From Vibrio sp. SCSIO 43136 (GTDB lineage Bacteria > Pseudomonadota > Gammaproteobacteria > Enterobacterales > Vibrionaceae), in contig NZ_CP071848.1 of assembly GCF_023716565.1 (NCBI RefSeq), positions 1,364,001 through 1,428,000 on the forward strand: a stretch of DNA of 64,000 nt, read 5' to 3'. The notes beneath the pieces are model-generated. The model made no database searches. It saw only the letters and a list, made by a program, of their open reading frames with translations, and had not been told where the DNA came from. The translations under genes and the position numbers were made by a program. Positions 18,721-27,786 of this stretch are shown piece by piece (positions within the stretch are counted from its first letter, which is position 1; each line of letters opens with the position of its first letter).

Positions 18721-19449
18721 CTATTGCAATGAATCTTCAATGGTTTTAATTCGAATTTTCTCAAGCTCGCCACTGTTTGTCATATCGATGAACACTCGAT
18801 CTAACTTCCCAACTAAGTCGGCATTTGATTTGTGTAAGTAATGATGCAACTCAGTTCTTTTTAATGCGGGCGTTAGTGGTTTAATGTTGGCGTAATGAGG
18901 GTCTCTTTCGAAAGGGTAGCCTGTTACTCGTGCGGCGATGGCAAAGTCTAGTCTTCCTAAATTTAGAACCTTCATTAAATCAGTAACATTATTGAATACA
19001 ACCACTTCTTTAGCGTGTTCTGCGCAGGTTGTAGCGTGTTTTACTCCTCTTATTATCCCCACTTTATAGTTGGTGAGTTGTGAACAGTCGGTGATCGGCC
19101 CTGAGTGCAGTGAAGAATAAAGTACTTGTTCAACATAATTTATTGGCGTTGGCACCATAATTAGATTAGGAAAACTGGCACCAATGGCCTCGACTCGATT
19201 GACTTCGCCATCCAGAGCCCCTTTGTTGGCTTCTACCAGTGAACGCTTAGCTGGCATCTCGACAAAGTGCGCTTCTAACCCGATCTTTTGGTAAGCAATC
19301 GACAGAATGTTTTTGCCAATTTCAACGGTCAAAAATCCTGATGGGCTAGATATATGTATTGCAGGTTTGCTTTCCTGAGCCGCACAGTTGGAGCTACTGC
19401 TGAGAGCGAAAAGAAACAAAGCGCAAGGGGCAAAATGGGTCGACTTCAT
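18721..19449 (-). CDS. Solo periplasmic substrate-binding protein (SBP family 3-like)
   Basis: A 242-residue exported protein with an N-terminal signal peptide (about 1-24, SSSNCAA-QE). The mature part resembles family 3 solute-binding proteins (HisJ/GlnH fold): SPSGFLTVEIGKNILSIAYQKIGL, R.LVEAN.G..DGE..R, YKVGIIRGVKH and LDFAIAAR. No ABC permease or ATPase is adjacent, so it may serve a sensor or a distant transporter. The ATG at 19449 was chosen over an upstream TTG because GAGGTG lies five bases before it. It sits in the accessory patch next to the Hsp70 operon end. Confidence 0.78.
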   Translation of the reverse strand: MKSTHFAPCALFLFALSSSSNCAAQESKPAIHISSPSGFLTVEIGKNILSIAYQKIGLEAHFVEMPAKRSLVEANKGALDGEVNRVEAIGASFPNLIMVPTPINYVEQVLYSSLHSGPITDCSQLTNYKVGIIRGVKHATTCAEHAKEVVVFNNVTDLMKVLNLGRLDFAIAARVTGYPFERDPHYANIKPLTPALKRTELHHYLHKSNADLVGKLDRVFIDMTNSGELEKIRIKTIEDSLQ

Positions 19450-19557
19450 CGGACACCTCAATTCGTAGAATCTATAAAAGCTTAGGTGTTTGCTTGAGAT
19501 AAAGCCATGTTGTGTGAGCTGTTTGAATAAATGATGAGGTAATAAATAACTGGTGAA

Positions 19558-19587
19558 GAACGTAGGGAAGAAAGCCTCCCCACGTTC
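19558..19587 (-). terminator. Hairpin after the Hsp70 operon
   Basis: GAACGT and ACGTTC flank a GGGA/TCCC core just past the operon's last stop codon. It lacks a strong T-run, so termination strength is uncertain. A diverged version exists at 16675-16699 beside the decayed gene copy. Confidence 0.5.
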
Positions 19588-19603
19588 TTAGTTATTGCTT
19601 GGC

Positions 19604-22405
19604 TTAGTTTTTTACCAAGCTAAGGCCACTTGGCAGTGCATCACCAAACACGCGTTTAGATTCGCTTTCCGACAGCTCCTTGACCTCAGAAACCAACTCT
19701 AACCATGCGTCTGGCGTTTTACTGCTTTTGAGCTTATCGATGATCTGTTGGCGGAAGTCATCATTTACGTCGACTGCTCGGTCACCAGTTTTGCGGCAGA
19801 TAAGTACGGTGGCGAATGCAATCATTGGCTCTTGGTTCCAATCTTGCTCAAGTAGCTTTGGTAACCATTGCTCAACTTGCTCACGTGGGATCACATTATG
19901 TTGGCTGCCGTACATGAGGCTGCGAGAACCCAAACGGCCAAGAGCCCACCAGTGGGCTTGGGCAAACTGGGTTTGATTGCTCGCTTTGTTCATAAACCAA
20001 GTTGCTAGCAGAACTTTATCTTCAACTTCTAGGTGTTCAAGTGAGGCCGCTAGGCGAACCATCGCCTCATAGCCGTTGTCTTGTGCTTCTTGCCATGTAC
20101 CTTTGTTACGAGCTGCGCCCGGATGTAGGTATTTGGCGATATCCGCTAAGATAGTCTCTTGCTGTTCTTGGTTAAGACCGCCTGCGATACGACGCCAGAA
20201 CACCCACCAATCTGTCCAACCTTGGTGGTTTTTAAACTGAATGCCTTGCTGGTATAGGCTCCAAACTTGCTCGATACGCCAGTTATCAGTCGCATCACCA
20301 AATCCTGGACGCAATGAGAAGCCTGCTAGACGTAACCAGTTCTTTTCATGGTGCTCAGAGCGGCGACGGCGCTTGCGGCCTAGCGCAAAAGTGTCGAATA
20401 GGGAGCGCAGGGTAGAAGAGTCCCAAGCATCTCGCTTGCCAAGGTTTTTCTCTAGTGTCTTGGCGAGCGTCTTGATCGCTTTCTCGTCTTTGTTTTGCTT
20501 GCTACCGCTGTAAAGCGACGTGATAAGCGTCTTGCAGCTTTCCAGTTTCGGGTTGGCTTGTTTCTCTTCTAGCTCTTCGGCTTGTTGATTACGAACCTCA
20601 AATTCCAACGCCCAACGTTTATTGTCATCATCGGCTTGTACACATTCGATCTTTAGCGTGCCGACTTCCGTGAGTTGGCACGCAAGCTGTACTTCCACAC
20701 GCTCTTTTTGGTTAGCTTGCAGCTCTTTGCCTTCGCTCTCTAGGGTGGTGATATAAGGCGGCAGTGGTGCAAACATATCTGGATCGATATCGAGCATCAC
20801 ACCGTTTTGAATGGTGACGCCTTGTGGTGATTGGTCGTGGGTAGAGGTGAGCAAGCTGAACTTCACCGGCTGGCCTAACGTAAGGTTGAAGCGACGCCCT
20901 GACAGACGGATCTCTTGGCCCTCTTCGGTACCTTTCGCCAACAGGCAAAGCGCATTGCCTCGCTTGTTTTTCTCTTGCAGATGCAGGAAGTAGGAGCGAG
21001 CGGCACCACCACCAATCTTCAATTGTGCACCACGGCGAGCCTTACCAAAGGCAACGGCGCCAAGGGCAACGGAATGATCGGGATGTGGGTTATCTAGCAG
21101 CGTGATCGGGCCACCACGCCAGTTTTCTAGCAGTTTGGTGATACGCTCGGTGACGAGTTCACTGTTAAACACACCACCGTTGAGTAGCAGGCCAACAGGG
21201 ATTGCAGGATCAGAGTCATCTTTTAGGGCTGCTTTAGATACCTGCTGGTGGTGATGCAGGAACTCTGCAAGGTGTTTACTTACCGCAGGATCTGATACGT
21301 AAGGCAGACCAAACTCAACCACCGCACTGCGGCGTTTGTCTGGTACTTGGTCAAACTCAGAGATTGGGAAGAAGCCATCAAGGGCAATCTGATGAACTTC
21401 CTCTTTGCTCAGAGAAACACTGCGGGTACCACCAAGTAGCTTTGAACCACTACCTAGCATGGTGATCTTTACATCTTCCGGTGCATTGGAAGAGAGTAGG
21501 TCCTCTTTCGCTTGGCGAGTTTGCTGGATAAGCTTAGTTAATGCGGCTGCGTTGAGTTTTTTACTGTTGCTAAAACGCTGCTCTGCAAGGTGCGCTAGGG
21601 CAAGGTCGAGGTTGTCACCACCCAGCATTAGGTGATCGCCAACACCGATACGAGCCAGTGCTAGTTGATCCTTTTCATATTTGGCTTCAATCAAACTAAG
21701 GTCAGTCGTACCTCCGCCCACATCACAAACAAGTACCAGAGGTAAAGATTCTAGTTGCTGTGCTGCCGTCTCTTGGTGGCGAGCGTACCAGTCATAACAA
21801 ACCGCTTGTGGCTCTTCGAGCAATACGATCTTGTGTAGGCCCGCTAGCTTGGCTGCATCCAGAGTGAGCTTACGCGCCGTCTCATCAAATGATGCTGGTA
21901 CGGTCACAACCACTTCTTGGTTTTCAAGACGATCGCTTGGGTTGCGATAGTTCCACGCAAGACGGATATGGTTTAGGTAGCTTGCACTGGCGATGACAGG
22001 AGAGACACGCTCAACATCGGCAGCTGCTGCCCAAGGCAAGATCTCTGAGTTACGATCAACCGCTTGGTGAGATAGCCAGCTTTTAGCACTCGATACTTGG
22101 CGACCTTCGACTTTCGCACCTAACTCACGAGCCCATTCACCGATGATCACTTGAGGTAAGTCCCCTTCGACGGCTTCATGTTGCCATGGAAGCGTCAGAT
22201 CGTTTTCACTTACCTGACCATTAGCGGGGTGGTAACGAAAAGAGGGGAGTAGTGGTTTACGCACCACTTCACCTGCACCAATCAGTTGGTCTATTTCGAA
22301 GAGGTGAATTGGGGCTTGTTGCAGCTCTTGGCTTATTTCGCAATAAGCAACAACAGTATTGGTAGTACCGAGGTCAATACCAACCAAAAAACGGGGAGTG
22401 GACAT
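19604..22405 (-). CDS. Atypical Hsp70-family protein with long C-terminal DUF3731-like region
   Basis: A 933-residue DnaK-related protein. The N-terminal actin-like ATPase keeps phosphate-1 (VGIDLGTTNTVVAY), phosphate-2 (LVLVCDVGGGTTDLSL) and the adenosine region (GLLLNGGVFNSELV). It lacks a standard DnaK substrate lid. After about residue 500 there is a short beta-rich region and then a long helical, Trp-rich C-terminus (DUF3731 type, SLRPGFGDATDNWRIEQVW). The ATG at 22405 has AGGAG six bases upstream. It is the last gene of an operon with a second Hsp70 and a membrane-anchored DUF2760 protein. Substrate and cochaperones are unknown; no J-domain or GrpE gene is nearby. Confidence 0.85.
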   Translation of the reverse strand: MSTPRFLVGIDLGTTNTVVAYCEISQELQQAPIHLFEIDQLIGAGEVVRKPLLPSFRYHPANGQVSENDLTLPWQHEAVEGDLPQVIIGEWARELGAKVEGRQVSSAKSWLSHQAVDRNSEILPWAAAADVERVSPVIASASYLNHIRLAWNYRNPSDRLENQEVVVTVPASFDETARKLTLDAAKLAGLHKIVLLEEPQAVCYDWYARHQETAAQQLESLPLVLVCDVGGGTTDLSLIEAKYEKDQLALARIGVGDHLMLGGDNLDLALAHLAEQRFSNSKKLNAAALTKLIQQTRQAKEDLLSSNAPEDVKITMLGSGSKLLGGTRSVSLSKEEVHQIALDGFFPISEFDQVPDKRRSAVVEFGLPYVSDPAVSKHLAEFLHHHQQVSKAALKDDSDPAIPVGLLLNGGVFNSELVTERITKLLENWRGGPITLLDNPHPDHSVALGAVAFGKARRGAQLKIGGGAARSYFLHLQEKNKRGNALCLLAKGTEEGQEIRLSGRRFNLTLGQPVKFSLLTSTHDQSPQGVTIQNGVMLDIDPDMFAPLPPYITTLESEGKELQANQKERVEVQLACQLTEVGTLKIECVQADDDNKRWALEFEVRNQQAEELEEKQANPKLESCKTLITSLYSGSKQNKDEKAIKTLAKTLEKNLGKRDAWDSSTLRSLFDTFALGRKRRRRSEHHEKNWLRLAGFSLRPGFGDATDNWRIEQVWSLYQQGIQFKNHQGWTDWWVFWRRIAGGLNQEQQETILADIAKYLHPGAARNKGTWQEAQDNGYEAMVRLAASLEHLEVEDKVLLATWFMNKASNQTQFAQAHWWALGRLGSRSLMYGSQHNVIPREQVEQWLPKLLEQDWNQEPMIAFATVLICRKTGDRAVDVNDDFRQQIIDKLKSSKTPDAWLELVSEVKELSESESKRVFGDALPSGLSLVKN

Positions 22406-22488
22406 CAATAACTCCTGTTAAAACGGCACCCGCGATCGAAGATCAGGGGTGCCGTGATGTTTACTTTATTAAGCGAGAGCTATTAGCC

Positions 22489-24444
22489 TTAGTGGCTTTC
22501 TTGTTGCTCTGGCTGTTGGCTTGTTTCTTCGCCTTGTTCGTCACGAACATCAAACTCGACATGCCACTTTTGACCATTGTCAGCAGCGATAGCTTCCAAG
22601 TATAGCGTGCCTAGCTCGGTAACACGTGAGGCAAGCGTCACAGGAACGACTTCGCCTTCACGACGACCTTCGGAAACTGGCAAAGTTACCTGAATTTCAG
22701 GCAGCTCTTCTAGCTCTTCTGGTGCCCAGTGATCTAGGTGCACACCGGCTTCATCGTCACGACGAATGGTTGAACCGAAGAACTGGAAGTTGACTGGTTG
22801 GCCGATGATCAAACCAAACTCTTGGCTTGGTACGGCAGCACCAGTACCTTCTTCCATACCAAATGGAGCGACACACAGTGCTTCCATTGGAGGAGCCATA
22901 CCCGGAATCGCAGGCATAGCACTCTCGATACCTACGTAGTAAGCCGAAGCGATACCACCACGGATACGAACGCCTTGACCACGACGAACTGAGCCGTAGT
23001 AAGCCGCACCGCTAGCAACTGCTAGGTCTAGATCTAGGCCAGATAGGCGTTTAGCTTCTTCACTACCAGCGGTGGTTAGCCATTGGTTGATGGTGCTAAA
23101 TAGACGTTCAGATAGAAGCTGAGACTTAAGCACACCACCGTTAAATAGAATCGCTGTCGGCTTGATGAAATCTGCTGATTGCTCAGCGCCTGGCATACCC
23201 GGCATGTTGGCAAATGGGTCAAAGCCCGCATCCGTTGCTTGTTCGCCGCCTTGAGCATTGGCTTGCTTAGCAAGGAAAGCAGCAATATGACGAGTGATGC
23301 CCGCATCTTGAGCGTATGGCAGACCCATTTGAGTCAGTGCACCACGGTTACGCTGAACAGGGTGATCAGTAATCGCCACTTGTGGGAAGAAACCATCTAC
23401 AAGTGTTTGCTGAACTTCTTGCTGAGTTAGTTCAGTTTTCAGCGTTGCACCAAGTAGCTTAGAGCCACGGCTTGGTACGACGATTGGCATAGATTCAAGC
23501 TCTGCATCATTTAGAAGGGCTTCTTTTGCATCACGACATGCGTGAGTCATCGCCTGAACCTGCCATGGTTGAAGCTCTTTGCCATCTTGAGCAAGCTTCA
23601 TCTTAAGGCGGTACGCCAGCGCGAGATCCATGTTATCACCGCCAAGCAGGATATGCTCGCCAACGGCAATACGGTTTAGGGTTAGGTTACCGTCATCTTC
23701 GGTGACTTCGACCAGTGAAAGGTCAGTCGTACCACCACCGATATCAACTACCAGTACAATGTCACCCACGTTAACTTCATCACGCCAAGCGTCTGAGCTG
23801 TTATCAATCCAGCTGTATAGCGCAGCTTGTGGCTCTTCTAGCAGGGTTAGGTGCTCAAAGCCCACGTGACGAGCAGCTTCTGCGGTAAGGTCGCGAGCGG
23901 CTGGATCAAAAGATGCTGGTACGGTAATGGTTACGTCTTGCTCCGCAAGTGGGTGCTCAGGGTGCTTGTGATCCCATGCTTGCTTAAGGTGCTCTAGGTA
24001 TAGCTCAGTTGCACGCAGTGGCGATACCTTACTCACTTCTTCTGGGCTACCTGCAGGTAGGAACGCATCACGACGGTTTACGCCGCCGTGACATAGCCAA
24101 GATTTAGCACTAGCGATTAGACGAATTGGTGTTTTAGAGCCTAGGTTACGAGCGATTGCGCCCACAAGCGCTGTTGGTTCAGTGGTCCAAGGCAGCACTC
24201 GTGATGCTGGGCTCATCTCATGTTCGTGTGGCTGGTATAGGAAAGAGCCAAGCTGAGTGCGCTCTTCTACCGTGCCCGGAGCGGTTAGCTGCGGGATAGC
24301 CATCACTTCTACGCTGGCTTCTTCATTAGTCGTATCAAGAAACGACATAACGCAGTGCGTGGTACCAAGGTCGATACCTACGCTGAATTTAGGGGTTTGC
24401 TTCTCAGTAACCTGCTCGGTTACTTGGTCAGTCATCTGTTCCAT
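22489..24444 (-). CDS. Atypical Hsp70-family protein
   Basis: A 651-residue DnaK-related ATPase. Motifs: SVGIDLGTTHCVMSFLD near residue 22, DIVLVVDIGGGTTDLSLVEV, LLGGDNMDLALAYRLK and AILFNGGVLKSQLLSERL. The C-terminal part after about residue 530 is a reduced beta domain (GLIIGQPVNFQFFGS), with no long helical lid. Its ATG overlaps the stop of the DUF2760 gene by one base (TAATG), and the next Hsp70 gene follows after about 80 nt, so the three are an operon. The short acidic, Gln-rich tail ends in EEQTSQQPEQQ-like sequence. It may work with the larger Hsp70 and the membrane protein as one unit; that is inference from gene order. Confidence 0.86.
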   Translation of the reverse strand: MEQMTDQVTEQVTEKQTPKFSVGIDLGTTHCVMSFLDTTNEEASVEVMAIPQLTAPGTVEERTQLGSFLYQPHEHEMSPASRVLPWTTEPTALVGAIARNLGSKTPIRLIASAKSWLCHGGVNRRDAFLPAGSPEEVSKVSPLRATELYLEHLKQAWDHKHPEHPLAEQDVTITVPASFDPAARDLTAEAARHVGFEHLTLLEEPQAALYSWIDNSSDAWRDEVNVGDIVLVVDIGGGTTDLSLVEVTEDDGNLTLNRIAVGEHILLGGDNMDLALAYRLKMKLAQDGKELQPWQVQAMTHACRDAKEALLNDAELESMPIVVPSRGSKLLGATLKTELTQQEVQQTLVDGFFPQVAITDHPVQRNRGALTQMGLPYAQDAGITRHIAAFLAKQANAQGGEQATDAGFDPFANMPGMPGAEQSADFIKPTAILFNGGVLKSQLLSERLFSTINQWLTTAGSEEAKRLSGLDLDLAVASGAAYYGSVRRGQGVRIRGGIASAYYVGIESAMPAIPGMAPPMEALCVAPFGMEEGTGAAVPSQEFGLIIGQPVNFQFFGSTIRRDDEAGVHLDHWAPEELEELPEIQVTLPVSEGRREGEVVPVTLASRVTELGTLYLEAIAADNGQKWHVEFDVRDEQGEETSQQPEQQESH

Positions 24445-25070
24445 TACAGTTCTACCTCTGCTGGAGCGATGATGCTAGCGTCGTAATCTTCAGCAAGTTT
24501 TGGCAGTTTGATTTCGTCAGCTTTCCAGCCTTTGTGAACCAAAGTACCGTGGAAAGGCGCATTGCCTGTTACGTTACCTGTTAGGCGAACCTGCTGTGGG
24601 TTGAAGCCTTCTTCTACCGTGATACGAGTCTCTTCATCTTCGCTGCGAACAGGAGTTAGGGTTAGGTACTCTTTAAGTACTTTCTGGCCGCCAGTGTGGA
24701 TAACACGAGCCGCTGCGCCAACTTCTTCGTCCGCAAAATGGGTTAGGTCTTCTTGTAGGAAGTCGATCAGACGTGCTTCTTTTTGCATGATAGAAAGCAA
24801 CTGCATTGCAGAGTCAGTAGAAGCGGTTGCTAGTTTAGACTCTACCTCAACGATTTTCTCGACTTGTTTCTCGACAATCTTTTCAACTTCTACGATCTTC
24901 TCGACCGGCTTTTCTACTTCAACAATTTTCTCTACTGGCTTCTCTACCACTTTCTCAATCACTTTAGATTTACGAGAAACGGCTAGAATAAGAAGCAGAA
25001 CGCTTGATGCCGCTAGGCCTGTGTGCAGCATGTCAAACGTGGTAGGAATCATGTTTATGTCAAAGTTCAT
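24444..25070 (-). CDS. DUF2760 membrane-anchored protein with VEK repeats
   Basis: A 208-residue protein. One hydrophobic helix (about residues 14-31) is followed by a linker of near-identical Val-Glu-Lys-Pro/Ile units (37-77), then a soluble C-terminal DUF2760-like domain (HFADEEVGAAARVIH, VRLTGNVTGNAPFHGTLVHKGW). The linker is probably an extended or coiled stalk holding the domain away from the inner membrane. It is the first gene of the operon and is translationally coupled to the Hsp70 that follows. The ATG at 25070 begins the compact protein; longer in-frame starts lack support. The function is not known, but pairing with Hsp70s suggests a membrane adaptor. Confidence 0.82.
   Translation of the reverse strand: MNFDINMIPTTFDMLHTGLAASSVLLLILAVSRKSKVIEKVVEKPVEKIVEVEKPVEKIVEVEKIVEKQVEKIVEVESKLATASTDSAMQLLSIMQKEARLIDFLQEDLTHFADEEVGAAARVIHTGGQKVLKEYLTLTPVRSEDEETRITVEEGFNPQQVRLTGNVTGNAPFHGTLVHKGWKADEIKLPKLAEDYDASIIAPAEVEL
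24840..24962 (-). repeat. Short in-frame repeat coding for VEK(P/I)VEKIVE units
   Basis: About 120 nt of imperfect 30- to 33-nt direct repeats inside the DUF2760 gene encode residues 37-77, alternating VEKPVEKIVE and VEKIVEKQVE. Such runs expand and contract by slippage or recombination, so the stalk length may differ among strains. Confidence 0.85.
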
Positions 25071-25351
25071 AAATGTAATCTCTAGTTTGTTATGTCTTTC
25101 TTCAATGAAGACATGTCCGGATAAGGCGGAAATATGGGCGAACTTTATCATATTCAAGGGAGTAGGCATGAAGATTAATTGACGTTTCCCTGTCATTTCA
25201 GTGTCGTTAGCTGAAAAAACATCCTCATCTGGTGGTTTAGTCGACGGCTAGAGCGCTCATCAGGCATTTATTGAGCAATCGAAGGGTCATGGGTTTAGCT
25301 TCAAAGCGGGGTAAGGTAAAATGCGCCAAATTTCGAATTTTAAGGTTGGTG

Positions 25352-25882
25352 ATGAACTACAATCGTGTTGTTTGCTTTGATTTAGAGATGTGCTGTTGGA
25401 ACGTGGATGGCGTGGGCACAACGGGTGAGATCATCGAAGTTGGTCTTGCTGAAATAGATCTGGTCAAAGGTGAAGTGGTCAAGCGTGCTCAGTATTACGT
25501 GAAACCCGATCACGACGAAGTTTCCCTGTTTTGCTCTGAGCTTACGGGCATTACGCCACGCAAAATTGAAAAACAAGGTCGTCCGCTTGCTGAAGTGATG
25601 AAGTCGATGGTGAAAAACTTTGGTGGAGCGAATAAGATCTATGCCGCTTGGGGGCGAGATGATCTGATCCTTGCGAAAGAATGTGAGCAAAAAGGCCTTG
25701 AGATGCCATTTAATGAGTTCATCAACTTAGCAACGATCTACCGTATCCAAAATCGCCTCAAAGATAAGCGTATCGGCCATAAAGCGGCCCAAGAAGCGAA
25801 GGGTATTGAGTGGGAAGGTCGCCATCATTCTGGGTTTGATGATGCGCACAACTTGGCGAAACTAGCCTTAACCATGCTTTAG
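25352..25882 (+). CDS. DEDDh-type 3'-5' exonuclease domain protein
   Basis: A 176-residue single-domain protein of the DnaQ/ERI-1 exonuclease fold. Motif Exo I is CFDLEMCCW (D and E), Exo II falls around the AWGRDDLILAKEC region, and Exo III is HHSGFDDAHN with the final H and D of the DEDDh set. SELTGITPRKIE is typical of KapD/ERI-like members. It likely trims RNA or DNA 3' ends; the substrate is not known. The ATG at 25352 has an AAGGT box seven bases upstream and begins directly before the catalytic strand, so upstream in-frame starts were rejected. It ends at a strong terminator. Confidence 0.82.
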   Translation: MNYNRVVCFDLEMCCWNVDGVGTTGEIIEVGLAEIDLVKGEVVKRAQYYVKPDHDEVSLFCSELTGITPRKIEKQGRPLAEVMKSMVKNFGGANKIYAAWGRDDLILAKECEQKGLEMPFNEFINLATIYRIQNRLKDKRIGHKAAQEAKGIEWEGRHHSGFDDAHNLAKLALTML

Positions 25883-25890
25883 CATTGATT

Positions 25891-25925
25891 AACTAAAAAA
25901 GGAGCCATCGGCTCCTTTTTTAGTT
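25891..25925. terminator. Bidirectional terminator with 16-bp arms
   Basis: AACTAAAAAAGGAGCC (25891-25906) and its exact complement (25910-25925) enclose a 3-nt loop, giving A-run, GC stem and T-run on both strands. It serves the exonuclease gene on plus and the TerB-like gene on minus, and overlaps the last two codons of the latter. Confidence 0.92.
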
Positions 25926-26363
25926 AATGACCGCAAGCTTTGCCCGAATGAACTCTTGATGGTCAACATAAAGCAGTTCAGCCACTTTTCTGATCACGGC
26001 TTCTTCCAGAGGGTCGATAACACCATCGGCGTAGGCAACTTGCCACATGCCTTTGATGACATCAAAACGTTGTTCTTGCTCGAGAGTTCGCAGCTGAGAG
26101 GTGAAATCGTATAAAGAGGCTGATTGCTGGGTCTTCTCTAATGCAGAGCTGAGCAGTTGCTCTGCTCGGGATTTATCGACTTCTAAGACTTTTTGCAGCA
26201 TGGATACTTTTGCCTCATGCTCTTCGACATCGATACTGTGGTCTGCGTTAGCCACTTCACAAAATAATGCTGCAATGGCAAGTTCTGGATTGTCATTTGG
26301 TTGAGCGTTTAAGTCTTGTCCTTCGATAAGCTGTTTAAACAGTTTGGATAGTGAGTTAATCAT
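25920..26363 (-). CDS. TerB-like (tellurite resistance/DjlA-type) helical protein
   Basis: A 147-residue soluble all-helical protein resembling the TerB domain. Two acidic, Asp-containing segments, VANADHSIDVEEHEA and VAYADGVIDPLEEAVI, correspond to the paired metal-binding helical hairpins of TerB. The family is linked to tellurite and phage stress, and also occurs as a general domain in co-chaperones; function here is unknown. The ATG at 26363 has a GGAGTG box seven bases upstream; the upstream in-frame codons lack one. It is a single gene convergent with the exonuclease and shares its terminator. Confidence 0.82.
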   Translation of the reverse strand: MINSLSKLFKQLIEGQDLNAQPNDNPELAIAALFCEVANADHSIDVEEHEAKVSMLQKVLEVDKSRAEQLLSSALEKTQQSASLYDFTSQLRTLEQEQRFDVIKGMWQVAYADGVIDPLEEAVIRKVAELLYVDHQEFIRAKLAVIN

Positions 26364-26539
26364 GTAGCACTCCAAAAATTGTTTCGTTATCCATGTAGAT
26401 AGTGTTTGAACAGTCAAAAAACAAGCGGCTTTACATAATCCTTACATTTAAGCCTTTTTTAGTACTAGCCCGATATTGTTATACGAGGCTACAATAGCAG
26501 CGGCTCATTTTCCCCTCACTCGCCACAGGAACTCATTGT

Positions 26540-27253
26540 TTGGACTCGATAACTCTCATTGCTATGGGGCTTATATTTGTAGGCTCGTTTGTACAAAGTG
26601 CCATCGGTTTTGGTCTCGCTATCGTTGCAGCCCCTTTACTGTTTATGTTGTCACCGATTTATGTTCCTGCACCCATCTGTTTGGTCGCTCTGTTCATCTC
26701 TCTACTTAACGCATTTAAGCATAAATCTGAGGTGAGTTTAGGCGGACTAAAAATGGCAGTGATTGGGAGAATACCCGGCTCAATTATCGGGGGAGCGATA
26801 CTGCTTTATATCTCACCGGACATGCTGTCACTAGGGCTTGGGGTTTTTGTATTAATTGCCGTAGCCATCAGTCTGCTACCGCTGCGAATTGAGCCCACCC
26901 CTAACCGAATGTGTGTTGCGGGATTTTTTTCGGGATTCATGGGTACAAGCTCAAGTATAGGTGGGCCACCGATGGCACTACTTCTCCAGCATCAAGAAGC
27001 GAACTCATTGCGTGGTAATTTATCCGCATTTTTTGTAGCGAGCTCTTTGATCTCCCTTATTGTTCAACTGTTTATCGGCTTTTTCACGCTCGAACATCTG
27101 TGGGCAATCTTGCCTTTACTCCCAGCAGCTTGGTTGGGTTATTTCTTGGCAGGCAAATTTGTTCACCATTTCTCTAAACAGTGGATCCGATATTGTGCAT
27201 TAGCACTTTGTCTAACGAGCGGGATTGGTGCGGTGTGGCAAGCTCTCACTTAG
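26540..27253 (+). CDS. TauE/SafE-family permease
   Basis: A 237-residue inner-membrane protein with about eight hydrophobic helices arranged as two repeats. Landmarks are FVGSFVQSAIGFGLAIVAAPLLF and FFSGFMGTSSSIGGPPMALLLQ, the conserved Gly/Pro-rich motifs of sulfite or organosulfonate exporters (TauE/SafE, formerly DUF81). The start is a TTG with AGGA ten bases upstream; an ATG eight codons later is possible. It overlaps the convergent next gene by four bases. Substrate is not known from sequence. Confidence 0.85.
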   Translation: MDSITLIAMGLIFVGSFVQSAIGFGLAIVAAPLLFMLSPIYVPAPICLVALFISLLNAFKHKSEVSLGGLKMAVIGRIPGSIIGGAILLYISPDMLSLGLGVFVLIAVAISLLPLRIEPTPNRMCVAGFFSGFMGTSSSIGGPPMALLLQHQEANSLRGNLSAFFVASSLISLIVQLFIGFFTLEHLWAILPLLPAAWLGYFLAGKFVHHFSKQWIRYCALALCLTSGIGAVWQALT

Positions 27254-27621
27254 AGAGCTTGGGGATCTTCGGAGGCGGACTCCGCCTCTTCAAGCAGTTC
27301 AATCACTTCTGATGAGGACTTCTCGTGGCTGATCAGTAGCATCGCAAGCAAAGCTTCTGTTTTGCTGCTGATATCTGAGTCTTCTACTAACAATTGGCGG
27401 ATACGGTGTCTAAGTAGTGCCATTTCATGCTCGACAAAACCTCGCCCTTCGGTGTCACCACCAAGGTCTTCTGGTTGATGGTCAAAATTCAGAAACAGGA
27501 AATCGTCATCGTATCGCGATGCGATAAGACGTTCTGGTAACCACTCTTCACCAGTCACGACATCTAAGTCTTTGTCTGATGGTAGGGTATTAAGTATTTG
27601 TAATAATTCCGATACTTTCAC
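27250..27621 (-). CDS. Conserved hypothetical acidic protein
   Basis: A 123-residue soluble protein beginning KVSELLQILNTLPSDKDLDVV (GTG start at 27621 preferred). An in-frame TTG at 27636 would add five residues, and neither start has a good ribosome-binding site. The middle is an acidic beta-like segment (RYDDDFLFLNFDHQPEDLGG) and the C-terminus is a long Glu/Ser-rich helix. The family was not recognised. It converges on the TauE-like gene with a four-base overlap at their 3' ends, so no terminator separates them. Confidence 0.68.
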   Translation of the reverse strand: MKVSELLQILNTLPSDKDLDVVTGEEWLPERLIASRYDDDFLFLNFDHQPEDLGGDTEGRGFVEHEMALLRHRIRQLLVEDSDISSKTEALLAMLLISHEKSSSEVIELLEEAESASEDPQAL

Positions 27622-27786
27622 AATGATTTTATACAATCTAGGCTGCTATTTAGTATAGTAGCGGCAAAAGGGCGTGCATCTTAATTGATATTTCATTTTT
27701 TGACTAGGGTTGTGATATGTCAGCATAGTCGAAAATACGCAGGGATTGCGAAGTAATAAATTCAGCAACTTTAATCGTAGATATAT

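Noticed and set aside
20241..20513. Plus-strand frame of about 90 codons opposite the DUF3731 Hsp70
   Set aside because: Arg/Ser-rich antisense of a conserved coding region; no translation signal.
24562..25182. Plus-strand frame of about 206 codons opposite the DUF2760 gene
   Set aside because: It is the antisense of the VEK repeat and soluble domain; its Ser/Thr-rich text simply mirrors the repeat, and it has no ribosome-binding site.
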